From the NCBI GenBank assembly GCA_049965455.1, contig JBMFWH010000027.1:1-18272 (forward strand): a stretch of 18,272 nt of DNA, written 5' to 3'. Numbering within the stretch: the stretch's first letter is position 1; each line of letters starts with the position of its first letter. Below are positions 1 to 6,899 of the stretch, in pieces. The position numbers were made by a program, and so were the translations under genes. The notes under the pieces were generated by a model, which did not search any database, was not told the DNA's origin, and saw nothing but the letters and a program-made list of their open reading frames with translations. This DNA comes from JAVRLB01 sp049965455 (lineage in GTDB: Archaea > Thermoplasmatota > Thermoplasmata > Thermoplasmatales > ARK-15).

Positions 1-91
1 TTAATATCGCAATGGCAAGACCGGTCTTTGAAACGGAAAAGTAACCAGCGAAGGCAGAGAGCGTATGGCACTTGTGCATATCCGGCAGCAC
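1..91 (-). other. possible 5' end of a truncated gene (weak)
   Basis: Reading leftward, an open frame runs off the start of the window. It can begin at a GTG at 91 (GTG CTG CCG GAT ATG) or the ATG at 79, and a TAG lies in frame about 30 bases above the GTG. The translated stretch, with the pieces HKCHTLSAFAGYF and SKTGLAIAIL, has a plausible mix of small and hydrophobic residues. A TATA-like TATCTATT sits near 117-124 on the same strand, about 27 bases before the GTG. A competing open frame on the plus strand covers 1-170 and ends at a TAA. Neither frame has a recognisable motif, so I do not assign a product. The piece is short and could be chance. Confidence 0.2.
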
Positions 92-228
92 AGCATGATC
101 CGATTGCTAGCGCCAGAATAGATATGGTATTGCAGGTATCTGCAGCAGGATTAAAAATTGCTGATCATATCTAACAGCATTACTGCACGAGCATCTAAAT
201 TCCATGGGTGATATGGAATCTATGAAAC

Positions 229-411
229 TTATTCATTCACAGACGCATACTCTTCATTGTTCTTGTCCAGATAATTTTCAGAGATCACTGTGAGATCGTT
301 TACCAGATCTATGATCTCTAAAGCCCGGTCAAAAAAATAATCATCTTCCAGATAGCTCTCAAGATCTGCCAATCTGTGGCTTTTCATCCATGCTTCAATA
401 TCCCTGTTCAT
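229..411 (-). CDS. small acidic hypothetical protein (60 aa)
   Basis: I do not recognise this 60-residue protein. It is strongly acidic, with clusters such as LESYLEDDYFFD, and it looks mostly helical. It has no Cys, no signal peptide and no membrane segment. The start is secure: an almost ideal Shine-Dalgarno (AAAGGAGGT, minus strand, 426-418) lies six bases before the ATG at 411, and a TATA box (TTTATATAT, 465-457) lies about 50 bases before it, so the mRNA should have a leader of roughly 20-25 bases. Nearby leading genes in this window look leaderless, so this gene stands apart in its translation signal. Two inverted repeats surround the promoter, which suggests tight transcriptional control. 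The size and acidity would suit an antitoxin or a small adaptor, but no toxin gene is adjacent and I make no functional claim. Confidence 0.75.
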   Translation of the reverse strand: MNRDIEAWMKSHRLADLESYLEDDYFFDRALEIIDLVNDLTVISENYLDKNNEEYASVNE

Positions 412-417
412 CTTTTT

Positions 418-426
418 ACCTCCTTT
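418..426 (-). promoter_or_regulatory. strong Shine-Dalgarno of the 60-aa gene
   Basis: The minus strand reads AAAGGAGGT, then a six-base spacer, then ATG. This fixes the start of the small acidic protein and is the strongest ribosome binding site noticed in the window. Confidence 0.85.
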
Positions 427-428
427 AA

Positions 429-480
429 TATGACAAATGTCATAATATAGTAAGACATATATAAACTTTTTTAATGTCTT
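429..480 (-). promoter_or_regulatory. promoter of the 60-aa gene with two inverted repeats
   Basis: The TATA box TTTATATAT is on the minus strand at 465-457. A perfect inverted repeat TATGACA-AA-TGTCATA (429-444) covers the expected transcription start near 434. A second perfect 7-base inverted repeat, AAGACAT (452-458) and ATGTCTT (474-480), brackets the TATA box with 15 bases between its arms. Both repeats share a GACA/TGTC core. Their positions over the TATA box and the start site are where an archaeal repressor would block TBP/TFB or RNA polymerase. The regulator is unknown. Confidence 0.6.
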
Positions 481-732
481 GTAATATATTAAAAAGCTGA
501 AATTTAGTTTAACCGATCATGCATTATATGCACTAAACATATCAGAGCTTAAGATCGCTAGAAATCACAATGCAGTCGCTCTGACAGTATTTTTTTATTC
601 TGCATCCGTCGCCCGGATATACGGATCCTGTGCATTTTGAATATTTTCTGCAATATGATTACTCTGCACTTTCCATTATCTCTATATGCAATAGTATTCA
701 GTGCCTTGAAAAGCGCATTTCATGGCGCTAGC
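445..732. other. gene-poor gap between the 60-aa gene and the TPR gene
   Basis: Apart from the promoter above, this stretch holds no convincing gene. It contains a small inverted repeat, ATCCGT at 604-609 with ACGGAT at 621-626. A second CGGAT copy at 614-618 could pair with the same left arm. A short hairpin just after the TPR stop is listed separately. An open frame on the plus strand from 637 has no promoter or ribosome site and runs antisense into the TPR gene, so I regard it as chance. Confidence 0.5.
708..729 (-). terminator. possible terminator after the large TPR gene
   Basis: On the minus strand, directly below the stop codon, AGCGC (729-725) can pair with GCGCT (716-712) around an eight-base loop, followed by TTTC. 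The stem is only five pairs and the T stretch is short, so this is weak support. Confidence 0.3.
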
Positions 733-2781
733 TCAGGCACAGAACCGCTCGATCATGCTTTTCATAATGTTTTTTTCTTCCTCCGAAAAATAATCCTGGT
801 TCATTGCATCTTTCAGATAGTTGCACAATTCGATCTTTTCTATCTTTTGCGACGATAGCGCGTGTTCTATATGCTCTATACCGTTCTTTTTGTTTTTAGC
901 AAGCAGCATTGCATATGTTATGTTCAGCTCCACGCTATATGGATGCGCGGTTACATGCGTGCTGCATGTTTCTAGAGCCTTATCCAGCATGCCAGTGCGC
1001 TCTAACAGCTCTATTTCTGCAAAATCGAGGTACGGATCATCTCCATATTTTTTGAACGCTTCATCAACCAGCTTTTTTGCTGCGTCCAGTTTATTGAGCC
1101 TTATGTACATGAAAAACTTGGCAATGTACGATGAACTGCTGGTATCTATTTTTATAGCCCGGTCATACTCTCGCTCTGCATCATCGAATCTCTGCATCTT
1201 TCCGAACACTGCAGCCTTGTTTATGTACCATACTGGCTCTTGCGGATCTTTGGATATCGCGTACTCAAGCAGCTTTAGCGACTCGTCAAACCGGTTCAGC
1301 TCCTCGAAAATCTCCGCTTTTAATAGATACGAGTCCAAGAGATCAGGAACTTTATTTATCAGGGCATCACAGTATGTAAGTGCCTCATCGTATCTTTCCA
1401 GCTTTTTCAGTATATAGATCCTATTATAAAGAAGTTCTTCGTTGTCCGGGTACTTGAGTATAACCGCATTGATGAGCTCGAGCGCACTTGTATAATCTTT
1501 CATTCTTTTCAAAGCATCGATCTTTGCAAGCTTTGGCTCTAAATTGTCAGGCGTCAATCTTATAGACTCGTCAAACTCTGCAATCGCATTCTCATATTCT
1601 CTCATTATCATGAACACAGTTCCTTTTACAGTATGCACAAACGCGCTAGTAAACTCGTCAGGGCGGTATGAGAGCGCACGGTCATATTCGCTCAACGCCT
1701 CCGAATACTTATGTTTTATATTCAATAAAGACGCTTTCTGAAAATGATAGTAAAAATTGTCATGCTCTAATAACTCCAGAACCTGATCTGCCTCGTCAAT
1801 TCTGTTCAGATCTATCAACTCTGAGATTTTCAGGTGCTTTAAATCCAAATCATCAGGAACGAGCGTGATCATGCTATCCAGAAACTTCAATCTTGCCTCG
1901 ACATCGTCAACTTCTTGCAATACGCCTCTCGCGTAAGAGCGCACCGGCTCATTGTAGCTGTGCGCGCCCACGATGATGTAGTTATATGCCTCCTGATACC
2001 TGCCCAATAAAATGAGCAGTGTTGCACGTTCTTCGATCACGTCCATGTCCGGGTCTAACTGCGCAAAATCTCCAAGCTCTTGCAGTGCAGCAGCATAGTT
2101 TCTCACCTCTTTCAACATCAGGTATTTTCCTTGATGCGCGTCAATGTCTTCAGGATCTGCCTCAATGGCACGATTGTACAAGTTCAATGCATTTTCATAG
2201 TCTTTGAACATTGCAAACGCAGTAGCCTTGCCAATGTACCTGAAACTGTTTTTTTGGTCCATGTTTATGGCCATGTCAAAGTTGTTTAGTGCCTCATCTT
2301 TATGATTCAATGCTGCGAGTATGTCTCCCCGTTTTTGGTAGAAGTCTGGATCCCTATTATCTAAGCTAATCGCCAGGTTTAGCTCGTTTAGCGCCTCTTC
2401 ATATCTCTTCAATTCCTCGAGAACCATCGATTTCTGGAACTTGATCTCAGCATTGCGAGGATACAGACGCTGTGCGCTTTCAGATTCTCTTAATGCTGTA
2501 TCATACTCTTTGATCTTGTAATAATACCGGATTTTCAAAATCAGGAAGTTCAGATCATCAGGGCGGATCGATTCCAGCTCTTTCAGCTCTTTCTCAACAT
2601 TGTCATAATCCTCAAGCAGCAACAGTGTTCGGGCCCTGAACACATGGCTTGGAACGTCCATGTAATCGAGTGATATGGCCTCTTCAAACTTCTCTAAAGC
2701 CTTCTCATACATTCCCCGATCTAACAGATCTAACCCTTTTTCAAATGCTTTTTTCTTCAAGTGATCTTTATCAGTTGCCAT
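733..2781 (-). CDS. large tetratricopeptide (TPR) repeat protein, 682 aa
   Basis: Almost the whole protein is made of TPR-like units of about 34 residues, roughly 16-19 in tandem. Many carry the usual W/Y/L...G/A...Y...A...P signature, for example RYEEALNELNLAISLD, DYENALNLYNRAIEADP and RFDDAEREYDRAIKID. TPR superhelices act as protein-protein scaffolds. There is no catalytic domain, signal peptide or membrane segment, so a cytoplasmic scaffold or adaptor is the safe reading and the partner is unknown. The frame stays open to 2826, but the start chosen is the ATG at 2781 (MATDKDHL). A TATA box (CATATATA, minus, 2809-2802) sits about 24 bases above it, which fits a leaderless mRNA and puts the longer start upstream of the promoter. 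The gene lies just below the T-tract that ends the upstream surface-protein gene, so it is probably transcribed alone. Confidence 0.88.
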   Translation of the reverse strand: MATDKDHLKKKAFEKGLDLLDRGMYEKALEKFEEAISLDYMDVPSHVFRARTLLLLEDYDNVEKELKELESIRPDDLNFLILKIRYYYKIKEYDTALRESESAQRLYPRNAEIKFQKSMVLEELKRYEEALNELNLAISLDNRDPDFYQKRGDILAALNHKDEALNNFDMAINMDQKNSFRYIGKATAFAMFKDYENALNLYNRAIEADPEDIDAHQGKYLMLKEVRNYAAALQELGDFAQLDPDMDVIEERATLLILLGRYQEAYNYIIVGAHSYNEPVRSYARGVLQEVDDVEARLKFLDSMITLVPDDLDLKHLKISELIDLNRIDEADQVLELLEHDNFYYHFQKASLLNIKHKYSEALSEYDRALSYRPDEFTSAFVHTVKGTVFMIMREYENAIAEFDESIRLTPDNLEPKLAKIDALKRMKDYTSALELINAVILKYPDNEELLYNRIYILKKLERYDEALTYCDALINKVPDLLDSYLLKAEIFEELNRFDESLKLLEYAISKDPQEPVWYINKAAVFGKMQRFDDAEREYDRAIKIDTSSSSYIAKFFMYIRLNKLDAAKKLVDEAFKKYGDDPYLDFAEIELLERTGMLDKALETCSTHVTAHPYSVELNITYAMLLAKNKKNGIEHIEHALSSQKIEKIELCNYLKDAMNQDYFSEEEKNIMKSMIERFCA

Positions 2782-2799
2782 GATCTTGCATCGTATCGA

Positions 2800-2811
2800 G
2801 ATATATATGTT
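2800..2811 (-). promoter_or_regulatory. TATA box of the large TPR gene
   Basis: The minus strand reads ACATATATATC, centred about 24 bases before the ATG at 2781, with no Shine-Dalgarno between. This implies a leaderless transcript and decides the start. Confidence 0.6.
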
Positions 2812-2837
2812 TTCTGATACCTGCACGCAATTCGTTC

Positions 2838-2845
2838 AAAAAAAA
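2838..2845 (-). terminator. T-tract terminator of the surface-protein gene
   Basis: Eight T residues on the minus strand follow directly after the TAA stop at 2848-2846, with no G/C-rich hairpin needed. T-tracts of this kind are the usual archaeal intrinsic terminators. Confidence 0.6.
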
Positions 2846-5479
2846 TTAAAGAGAAAGGTATATGTACAGTGTAGCACCTGCACCGCCAATTGTAGGCCCT
2901 TCTTCATACTGCACACCTTTCAAAGACGGAGTATAGTACCAGAACCAGTTAACTTGCTGAGTGTACACGAACGCGGTCATGTTTACAACGATGTCTTCTG
3001 CAGCATCATAGTATTTCAGCGATTCTGTTATGTTTTCGCATGTCTGCGCAGTAGCAACGTCCTGCTCCATCTGCAGCACTTGCGGAGTCTGGTTGTAGTT
3101 CAAGATCGAGTAGTCCAGTCCGATCATAGAGACATTAGTACCGTTTATCTGCCATGGCTGTATGTAGTCTGACGGAAATGGATAATCGGGTACAAATCCG
3201 GACATGGCGATCGGCGTCGGATCTTCAAACGGAACGTCATATCCCATGATCTCTGAGAAGGTCATGTACATCGGCGTCATGACGATGTTCGGGTCTATGG
3301 ATTTCAGTGCCTGACCCCACATTGCTGCTGCTGAAAAATCAACCGGGTCTCCAGCGTATACTATGGCCGGTATGTTGATGCTTATATTGTATTCTCCCGA
3401 TTCTTCCAGATAGTGTTTTGCAAGCGTGAGATTGTAGGTTGGAAGAGTCACGCCTGCAGCAGCCATCTGCTGTGGCGTCTGATAGCCGGGCATGCCTTTC
3501 GGTATGTATCCAACGTATCCAGACGAAAAGTTTGCGCCATATTCTTTGTTGCCGACTAGGTTGTTCAGATATAGCCCGTAATTGAAAGAGTCTGCAAATG
3601 CTCTTCTCACATCAAGATTGGCAAAATAATATTGCGGTACGTGAAAGTTCGGGCCGAGAGAGGACAATAGAGATTCGTCAATGTCAGGATTGATTGTAAA
3701 ACAGTACAGGCTCATTGTTGGAAACGAGTATATTTTTATGTTTCCCATCGCCTCTTCTTTCGCAATGGTGGAATAATAGTAATTTGGCAGCCCGTAATAT
3801 ATGTCTGCAAGACCACCTTTCAACATTAACAGCTCTGTTTCCGGATCCTTGATCCAGTCTATCTGCACTGTGTCGTTAGCCTTGTGGCTGTATCCAGGAA
3901 TTCCTGAGATCGGAGTATAGTCAGGATTTGGAACCAGCGTTATGGACTGACCCGCCACATAATCCAGTATCTTGTACGGTCCCGAGCCCATCGCATTGTA
4001 CTGGATATATGTATTATAATCCACCTCATTTGCATACTGTGTGTAGTTTGCAAAGCCTGCAGCATTGAACGCAATGCCCGCGCCATGAGATACGAGCCAG
4101 TTCCAGTCCAGTATTGCAGAATAGTAAAGGTCTGAAAGATACTCTAAAAATGCAGGATTGGGCTGCATAAGATGGAACGTGATGCTCTGAGACTGGTTGC
4201 TGTAAGTGATTGCATGCGTGATGTTCTGATACGATGTAGCATTGTTCGCAAATCCGCCACCGGGCAAAAGATCTGAGGCAATGACCCAGCCTGGAGTGCC
4301 GGGCGAGCCTTGCACAAACAACAGTGCTCTCACATAGCTTACATACGCGTCCCAAGCAGTCAAGGGATCTCCGTTCGAGAATTTCAAGCCGCTTCTAATA
4401 TAGAATGTATAGTTCAGGTAGTTTGAAGACAGCCCGCCATTTGAGATTGTGGGAATGTTGGTGGCAACCATCGGAAAGATGTTTGATTCGTTTACTGAAG
4501 AGCCGTTGTAAGCGAGCAAAGTCTCGTACACGTTCAATATCACTTCCCCTCCTACCATCTCGTAGTCAATGTCAGGATCGAACGAGTACGGGCCTCCAGG
4601 CACAAGCTCTGCATTTATGATCTCGTTGGCATTGGTGGTTGCGGCCATGCTTTTAGAAAGCTGTGCTACAGTACCCGCAGGCACGATCAGGATCGTGTAT
4701 TCATAACTGCTGTTTTCACATATTACGCCAGATAGTATTTTTGAAAGCTCTGATACGGGATAATAGTTATATGTGTTACCATGTATAGTGTAATTTAAGC
4801 TGGTATAATTGGTGGCATTGAACGTGATCATGCTCAATGTGATCACATAGGTACCTGCAACAGTATACATGTATGATACGTTGTCAGGCATGATCGAGCT
4901 GGAAGTATTGTTAAAAACTGCATAATCAGTCTCTGTGGCACCGTTTCCAAAGTTCCAGATATAATAGCCGACGGTCCAGTTCGGTGCTGTAGGAGGTTGT
5001 AACGATGATCCAGACATGGTTATGGCAGAGCCGTTCGTGAATATCTGGGCACTGCTTATTATGACAGGCTCTGTGATCTTGCTGGCCAGTGCTGGAGATA
5101 CAGTATTTGAATTGACTGTGATGGAAAGTATGCTTGCCAGATTATTTACCTTCACGCCGTTAATGGTAGCATACGCAGTAACCAGGTATTTTCCAGGAAC
5201 TGTATACGCATGCGTGGCAATGTATCCGTCCGCACTAGCAGAATAGTTGGCATTGGCTATGATTCCGTCTCCAAAATTGATCAGAACGCTGTTTGCAGAG
5301 CCGCCAGTAGCAAATGCTATAAAAGATATGGATTGTCCAACAGTGGTAAATGTTGAGCTGCTGGTTACAGACAGTGTAGGAGTTGATGATTTTTGGGGCT
5401 GGACAATTGCTATTACGGATACTATCAGGATTATCACTACGACAATTGCGATTATTCCGTATAACGCTTTTTTGTTCAT
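2846..5479 (-). CDS. membrane-anchored PKD / peptide-binding (SBP_bac_5) surface protein
   Basis: This is a large extracytoplasmic binding protein of the oligopeptide/nickel ABC-transporter type (SBP family 5), expected to capture peptides or similar ligands at the cell surface. An N-terminal hydrophobic segment (about residues 6-27) follows MNKK and would act as a membrane anchor. No lipobox Cys or C-terminal membrane helix is seen. Two PKD-like beta domains follow, at about 35-125 (motif NFGDG) and 140-225 (WNFGNG). The SBP domain runs from about 285 to the end, with the family-like stretches FDPDIDYEMVGG and LKFSNGDPLTAWDAY. Many N-x-S/T sequons suggest heavy N-glycosylation, common on archaeal surface proteins. 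The usual permease and ATPase genes are not adjacent. The ATG at 5479 is preferred over the one at 5488 because GAGATGA lies five bases before it. The upstream TATA would give a leader of about 50 bases. Confidence 0.85.
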   Translation of the reverse strand: MNKKALYGIIAIVVVIILIVSVIAIVQPQKSSTPTLSVTSSSTFTTVGQSISFIAFATGGSANSVLINFGDGIIANANYSASADGYIATHAYTVPGKYLVTAYATINGVKVNNLASILSITVNSNTVSPALASKITEPVIISSAQIFTNGSAITMSGSSLQPPTAPNWTVGYYIWNFGNGATETDYAVFNNTSSSIMPDNVSYMYTVAGTYVITLSMITFNATNYTSLNYTIHGNTYNYYPVSELSKILSGVICENSSYEYTILIVPAGTVAQLSKSMAATTNANEIINAELVPGGPYSFDPDIDYEMVGGEVILNVYETLLAYNGSSVNESNIFPMVATNIPTISNGGLSSNYLNYTFYIRSGLKFSNGDPLTAWDAYVSYVRALLFVQGSPGTPGWVIASDLLPGGGFANNATSYQNITHAITYSNQSQSITFHLMQPNPAFLEYLSDLYYSAILDWNWLVSHGAGIAFNAAGFANYTQYANEVDYNTYIQYNAMGSGPYKILDYVAGQSITLVPNPDYTPISGIPGYSHKANDTVQIDWIKDPETELLMLKGGLADIYYGLPNYYYSTIAKEEAMGNIKIYSFPTMSLYCFTINPDIDESLLSSLGPNFHVPQYYFANLDVRRAFADSFNYGLYLNNLVGNKEYGANFSSGYVGYIPKGMPGYQTPQQMAAAGVTLPTYNLTLAKHYLEESGEYNISINIPAIVYAGDPVDFSAAAMWGQALKSIDPNIVMTPMYMTFSEIMGYDVPFEDPTPIAMSGFVPDYPFPSDYIQPWQINGTNVSMIGLDYSILNYNQTPQVLQMEQDVATAQTCENITESLKYYDAAEDIVVNMTAFVYTQQVNWFWYYTPSLKGVQYEEGPTIGGAGATLYIYLSL

Positions 5480-5553
5480 AGTATTCATCTCTTTTTTAAT
5501 TACAAAAATAATTCAGAAAGTTTGATGCAAGATGGAATGTCTAAAACTATTAT

Positions 5554-5563
5554 TAAACTTTCC
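5554..5563 (-). promoter_or_regulatory. TATA box of the surface-protein gene
   Basis: GTTTAATAAT on the minus strand predicts a transcription start near 5531 and a leader of about 50 bases. This agrees with the gene having a Shine-Dalgarno (GAGATGA) before its ATG, unlike the leaderless genes around it. Confidence 0.45.
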
Positions 5564-5788
5564 GCATGCAATGTGGATGAAAAATGCTCGTTAATGTAAT
5601 AGGTCACGATTCTGAAGTTAAGTTTTCATGAAAGCTAGTATTATGCGTAATTTTACTGTATTTAAAAGATAGATAATATATTTTATTTTGTAATAATAAA
5701 TTAAAAATATATTGTATTTATTGTATTAAAGGCACTTTCTGTTATATCGCTACGTCATAATCGTGACAAGTTACTCGTTAATACAAAC

Positions 5789-5796
5789 TTTAAATA
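5789..5796 (+). promoter_or_regulatory. TATA box of the 5820 micro-operon
   Basis: TTTAAATA is centred 27-28 bases before the ATG at 5820, giving a leaderless first gene. The alternative in-frame start at 5763 lies upstream of this box and is rejected for that reason. Confidence 0.6.
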
Positions 5797-5819
5797 GCAG
5801 TGCTGGTATAGATTATAAT

Positions 5820-6008
5820 ATGGCAGAAGAACAATCGATAATTGAGAGCTTCATCGAAGCTATCGAAGGCACTAAAAGCACGGCAGAGTTTGTGTTTGAA
5901 AATTTAACAATCAAGCTTCCGGGCATGAACACCTCAATAATCATAAACGGAAAAGTGAGCGTGACGGCTTTACCGATACACAGCAGAGGAAATGAGCAAA
6001 GTGCATAA
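5820..6008 (+). CDS. small hypothetical protein, first gene of a two-gene operon (62 aa)
   Basis: I do not recognise the family. The 62-residue product starts MAEEQSIIESF and has an acidic amphipathic helix of about 20 residues. It continues with a probable beta-rich part containing FENLTIKLP and IIINGKVSVTALP, and ends in a polar tail. There is no signal peptide, membrane segment or Cys. The start follows from the TATA box 27-28 bases upstream, giving a leaderless mRNA. The longer frame from 5763 begins above the promoter. The stop codon lies inside the next gene, which overlaps by 17 bases in another frame, so the two are almost certainly co-transcribed and translationally coupled. The two proteins share loosely similar strands (INGKVSVTA here, FSGKVEIAVNG in the partner), so a heteromeric pair is possible. 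That is inference. Confidence 0.65.
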   Translation: MAEEQSIIESFIEAIEGTKSTAEFVFENLTIKLPGMNTSIIINGKVSVTALPIHSRGNEQSA

Positions 6009-6330
6009 TTTGCCAAAGTCTCTCTACAGTTTCTCTGGAAAGGTGGAAATTGCAGTGAACGGAACGCATCTTGCAGTTGCAAAGCTGAACAGGAACAGCA
6101 TAGACATCCAGATCGAAAATGAGACGCTGTTTCGAAATATTGTGCAAAAATTGCCAGTCAAGATACATACGATCATCATATTAAGCAAATTATCGTTGAT
6201 TCTGTACAGAGCAGGGCTAAGCATGCACTTAGAAGATAGCAAAGGCACGTTGCTGAGCCTTGGCAGCGGCACTTATTCATCGCTCAGAAAAGCAAACGTG
6301 AAATTGTTGAGGCTGAGAAAATATCTTTAG
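5992..6330 (+). CDS. hypothetical basic protein, second gene of the two-gene operon (112 aa)
   Basis: This is a 112-residue protein of no family I can name. The first half looks like a beta sandwich or barrel fragment, with SFSGKVEIAVNG and LAVAKLNRNSIDIQIEN. A short hydrophobic stretch (KIHTIIILSKLSLILYRAG, about residues 57-75) may be a buried strand or helix rather than a true membrane span. A glycine/serine segment (LLSLGSGTYSS) follows, and a basic end (LLRLRKYL). The ATG at 5992 is preceded at short spacing by GAGG and overlaps the upstream gene by 17 bases, which points to translational reinitiation. The basic C-terminus contrasts with the acidic N-terminus of its neighbour and could favour complex formation. 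A toxin-antitoxin reading was considered, but no known toxin motif is visible. Confidence 0.7.
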   Translation: MSKVHNLPKSLYSFSGKVEIAVNGTHLAVAKLNRNSIDIQIENETLFRNIVQKLPVKIHTIIILSKLSLILYRAGLSMHLEDSKGTLLSLGSGTYSSLRKANVKLLRLRKYL

Positions 6331-6444
6331 TATTCTCCTGATTTAAATATGGTAGGATAGATTTCAAAAGGATGATCGATAATAATAAAAAAAACTATCA
6401 TTTTGTAGAAATGTTTGAATTTTTCAGAAAAAAAGTGCATAAAG

Positions 6445-6452
6445 GTTAAATA
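6445..6452 (+). promoter_or_regulatory. TATA box of the 6476 gene
   Basis: GTTAAATA is centred 27-28 bases before the ATG at 6476, which implies a leaderless mRNA. AGTGCA occurs on both sides (6434-6439 and 6452-6457), 18 bases apart, and might be a pair of protein-binding half sites. Confidence 0.55.
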
Positions 6453-6475
6453 GTGCACACTGTATTGATTAAATC

Positions 6476-6814
6476 ATGGAACCATTTTATTTTAAGTCGT
6501 ATGACAGGGTAATAGGAATAGCGTGTGATCTGGAAAGTTTGCTGTACAATATCAGATGCATTTCAAGTTTTGACAGAGAGGCGATAAACTGGCACGTGAC
6601 AGAAGGGCATATCGCTATGTGGCTCGATTATATTGGGCATGCAGAGCTTGCTGACAAGCTCAGAAACGCAAAAAATTCAGATGCTGCAATAGAGATAATC
6701 AGAAAATATGTGGAAGATAAAACAAGTTCTGCGGCAGACACAAAGATTGCAAGAGAGAAAAGCATGGCGGGTAAAGAGCCGTATCAGAGAAAACAGGCTG
6801 TGCGAAAGAGGTAA
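6476..6814 (+). CDS. DUF5752-like small protein (112 aa)
   Basis: This is a 112-residue soluble protein. The arrangement FYFKSYDRVIGIACDLESLL, then AINWHVTEGHIAMWLDYIG with AELADKLR, recalls the small archaeal/bacterial DUF5752 family. In that family a conserved H...G...W followed by an ELA-type helix is typical, and the function is unknown. That assignment is from memory of the pattern and is moderate only. The last 30 residues are polar and basic (IAREKSMAGKEPYQRKQ) and look disordered. The start is supported by the TATA box 27-28 bases upstream, so the gene is probably leaderless and transcribed alone. It faces the acyl-CoA synthetase gene convergently, with 85 bases between the stops. Confidence 0.75.
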   Translation: MEPFYFKSYDRVIGIACDLESLLYNIRCISSFDREAINWHVTEGHIAMWLDYIGHAELADKLRNAKNSDAAIEIIRKYVEDKTSSAADTKIAREKSMAGKEPYQRKQAVRKR

Positions 6815-6882
6815 TATCAGAAATTCAATCCATGACTTTATCATAGAATATTTGTTCGCAAACTCTCTTTAGTTACAGTGAT

Positions 6883-6890
6883 AAAAAAAA
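6883..6890 (-). terminator. T-tract terminator of the acyl-CoA synthetase gene
   Basis: A run of eight T residues on the minus strand begins ten bases after the stop codon at 6900. It looks like a standard archaeal T-tract terminator. Confidence 0.55.
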
Positions 6891-6899
6891 TTATGAGCA

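Larger units (their letters stand above)
5489..5819. other. AT-rich divergent intergenic region with repeat blocks
   Basis: This 331-base gap separates the minus-strand surface-protein gene from the plus-strand micro-operon and holds no gene. On the minus strand GTTTAATAAT (5563-5554) is a likely TATA box for the surface protein. On the plus strand TTTAAATA (5789-5796) serves the micro-operon. Two related blocks are visible. CTCGTTAAT (5587-5595) is followed by GTCACGATT (5603-5611), and the inverse AATCGTGAC (5759-5767) is followed by a second CTCGTTAAT (5774-5782). The middle part (about 5640-5730) is very A/T-rich. Confidence 0.55.

Noticed and set aside
821..1417. 198-codon open frame on the plus strand, antisense to the large TPR gene
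   Set aside because: It is Ser- and Ile-rich, lies wholly opposite a well-supported repeat protein, and has no promoter or ribosome site. It is a shadow of the TPR codon pattern.
5537..5542. ATGTCT near the surface-protein transcription start as a copy of the 60-aa gene operator
   Set aside because: Only six bases match, with no second arm at the right distance, so it is expected by chance.
5820..6330. Toxin-antitoxin system
   Set aside because: Gene sizes and overlap would fit, but neither product shows a known toxin fold motif or a DNA-binding antitoxin motif, and the promoter lacks an obvious operator at the start site.
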